From assembly GCA_947502265.1 (NCBI GenBank), contig CANMZB010000026.1:1-50753 (forward strand): DNA of 50,753 bases. Direction: 5' to 3'. The position numbers and the translations under genes were made by a program. The stretch is from an uncultured Sulfitobacter sp. GTDB taxonomy: Bacteria; Pseudomonadota; Alphaproteobacteria; Rhodobacterales; Rhodobacteraceae. Each line of letters starts with the position of its first letter. Positions within the stretch are counted from its first letter, which is position 1. The notes beneath the pieces were generated by a model. That model ran no database searches, had not been told where the DNA came from, and was given only the letters and a program-made list of their open reading frames with translations. Below, one piece after another: positions 50,678-50,753 of the stretch.

Positions 50678-50753
50678 GGGGTGGATTCCGGTAGGGGGCA
50701 GGATCGTATCATAAGGCGGCTGCAGCCTGATATTTCCACCTATATTCGCCTGT
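50678..50753. mobile_element. Right end of the Tn3-family transposon (partial)
   Basis: Positions 50678-50715 are the 38-bp terminal repeat, GGGG at the outer end and TAAG at the inner end. They are inverted relative to 37-74, with the duplicated pentamer GGAAA (minus strand, 50673-50677) beside it. Beyond it the sequence differs from the left end, as expected for the two ends of one element. Confidence 0.85.
50709..50753 (-). CDS. tnpA: Tn3-type transposase TnpA, C-terminal fragment
   Basis: The last 14 codons of a leftward gene read TGEYRWKYQAAAAL and stop at TGA (50709-50711) inside the terminal repeat. Tn3-family transposases commonly end with an INLTGDY-W motif beside the repeat, which TGEYRWK fits. 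The rest of the gene lies beyond the window edge. The call relies mostly on the repeat structure, since the fragment is short. Confidence 0.6.
   Translation of the reverse strand, partial: TGEYRWKYQAAAAL

Overview
The window looks like almost all of one circular plasmid of the Roseobacter group (Alphaproteobacteria, Rhodobacteraceae). The genes are GC-rich and tightly packed with many ATGA overlaps. The replication module is of the DnaA-like type, which is known mainly from Rhodobacterales. A VOC-family gene is cut in two: its 5' half lies at the left edge and its 3' half at the right edge, both on the minus strand, in the order expected if the two edges join. Each half runs into one end of a Tn3-family transposon: 38-bp inverted repeats starting GGGG and ending TAAG, a 5-bp target duplication GGAAA, and the last codons of a transposase at the right edge. 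The simplest reading is a circular replicon of about 50.7 kb plus the unseen transposon interior, with the sequence broken at that repeat.

Layout. (1) 68-6920, minus: an operon for CoA-ester oxidation (acyl-CoA ligase, 3-hydroxyacyl-CoA dehydrogenase, enoyl-CoA hydratase, ACAD10/11-type acyl-CoA dehydrogenase, two SDRs) ending in the broken VOC gene. (2) 7469-8935, minus: a nitroreductase and a MipA/OmpV outer-membrane protein. (3) 9052-22045: two divergent operons. Leftward are GntR, LeuC-like, LeuD-like and a TRAP transporter (DctP, DctQ, DctM). Rightward are a tautomerase/SnoaL fusion, HyuB, HyuA, an isochorismatase-fold protein without the usual Cys, a KKCGH lyase and an FAD oxidoreductase. 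This reads as a complete uptake and breakdown route for a small carboxylated, perhaps cyclic, compound. (4) 22414-24180: a LuxR-type regulator fused to an alpha/beta-hydrolase domain that lacks its catalytic Ser. (5) 24195-28636: the plasmid backbone, with a DnaA-like replicase, an iteron-like origin, parAB, a paired parS-like palindrome and a ccdAB toxin-antitoxin pair with a three-box operator. (6) 28633-50353: a second CoA-ester island, mostly plus strand. It holds a MaoC hydratase, two MDR oxidoreductases, a two-subunit acyl-CoA dehydrogenase, two SDRs, a thiolase, a nitronate monooxygenase, two histidine phosphatases, an APH-type kinase, an IclR regulator, a Liv-type ABC transporter, a beta-lactamase-fold hydrolase, acetoacetyl-CoA synthetase and a TesB thioesterase.

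Across the circular junction, regions 6 and 1 are one catabolic island. An APH-type kinase together with an ACAD10/11-type dehydrogenase suggests the phosphorylation/elimination route for 4-hydroxy acids (as in levulinate catabolism and ACAD10/11 biology). An ABC importer, a possible lactone/ester hydrolase, CoA ligases and a thiolase accompany it. Both substrate assignments are inferences. I saw no rRNA, tRNA or CRISPR array.
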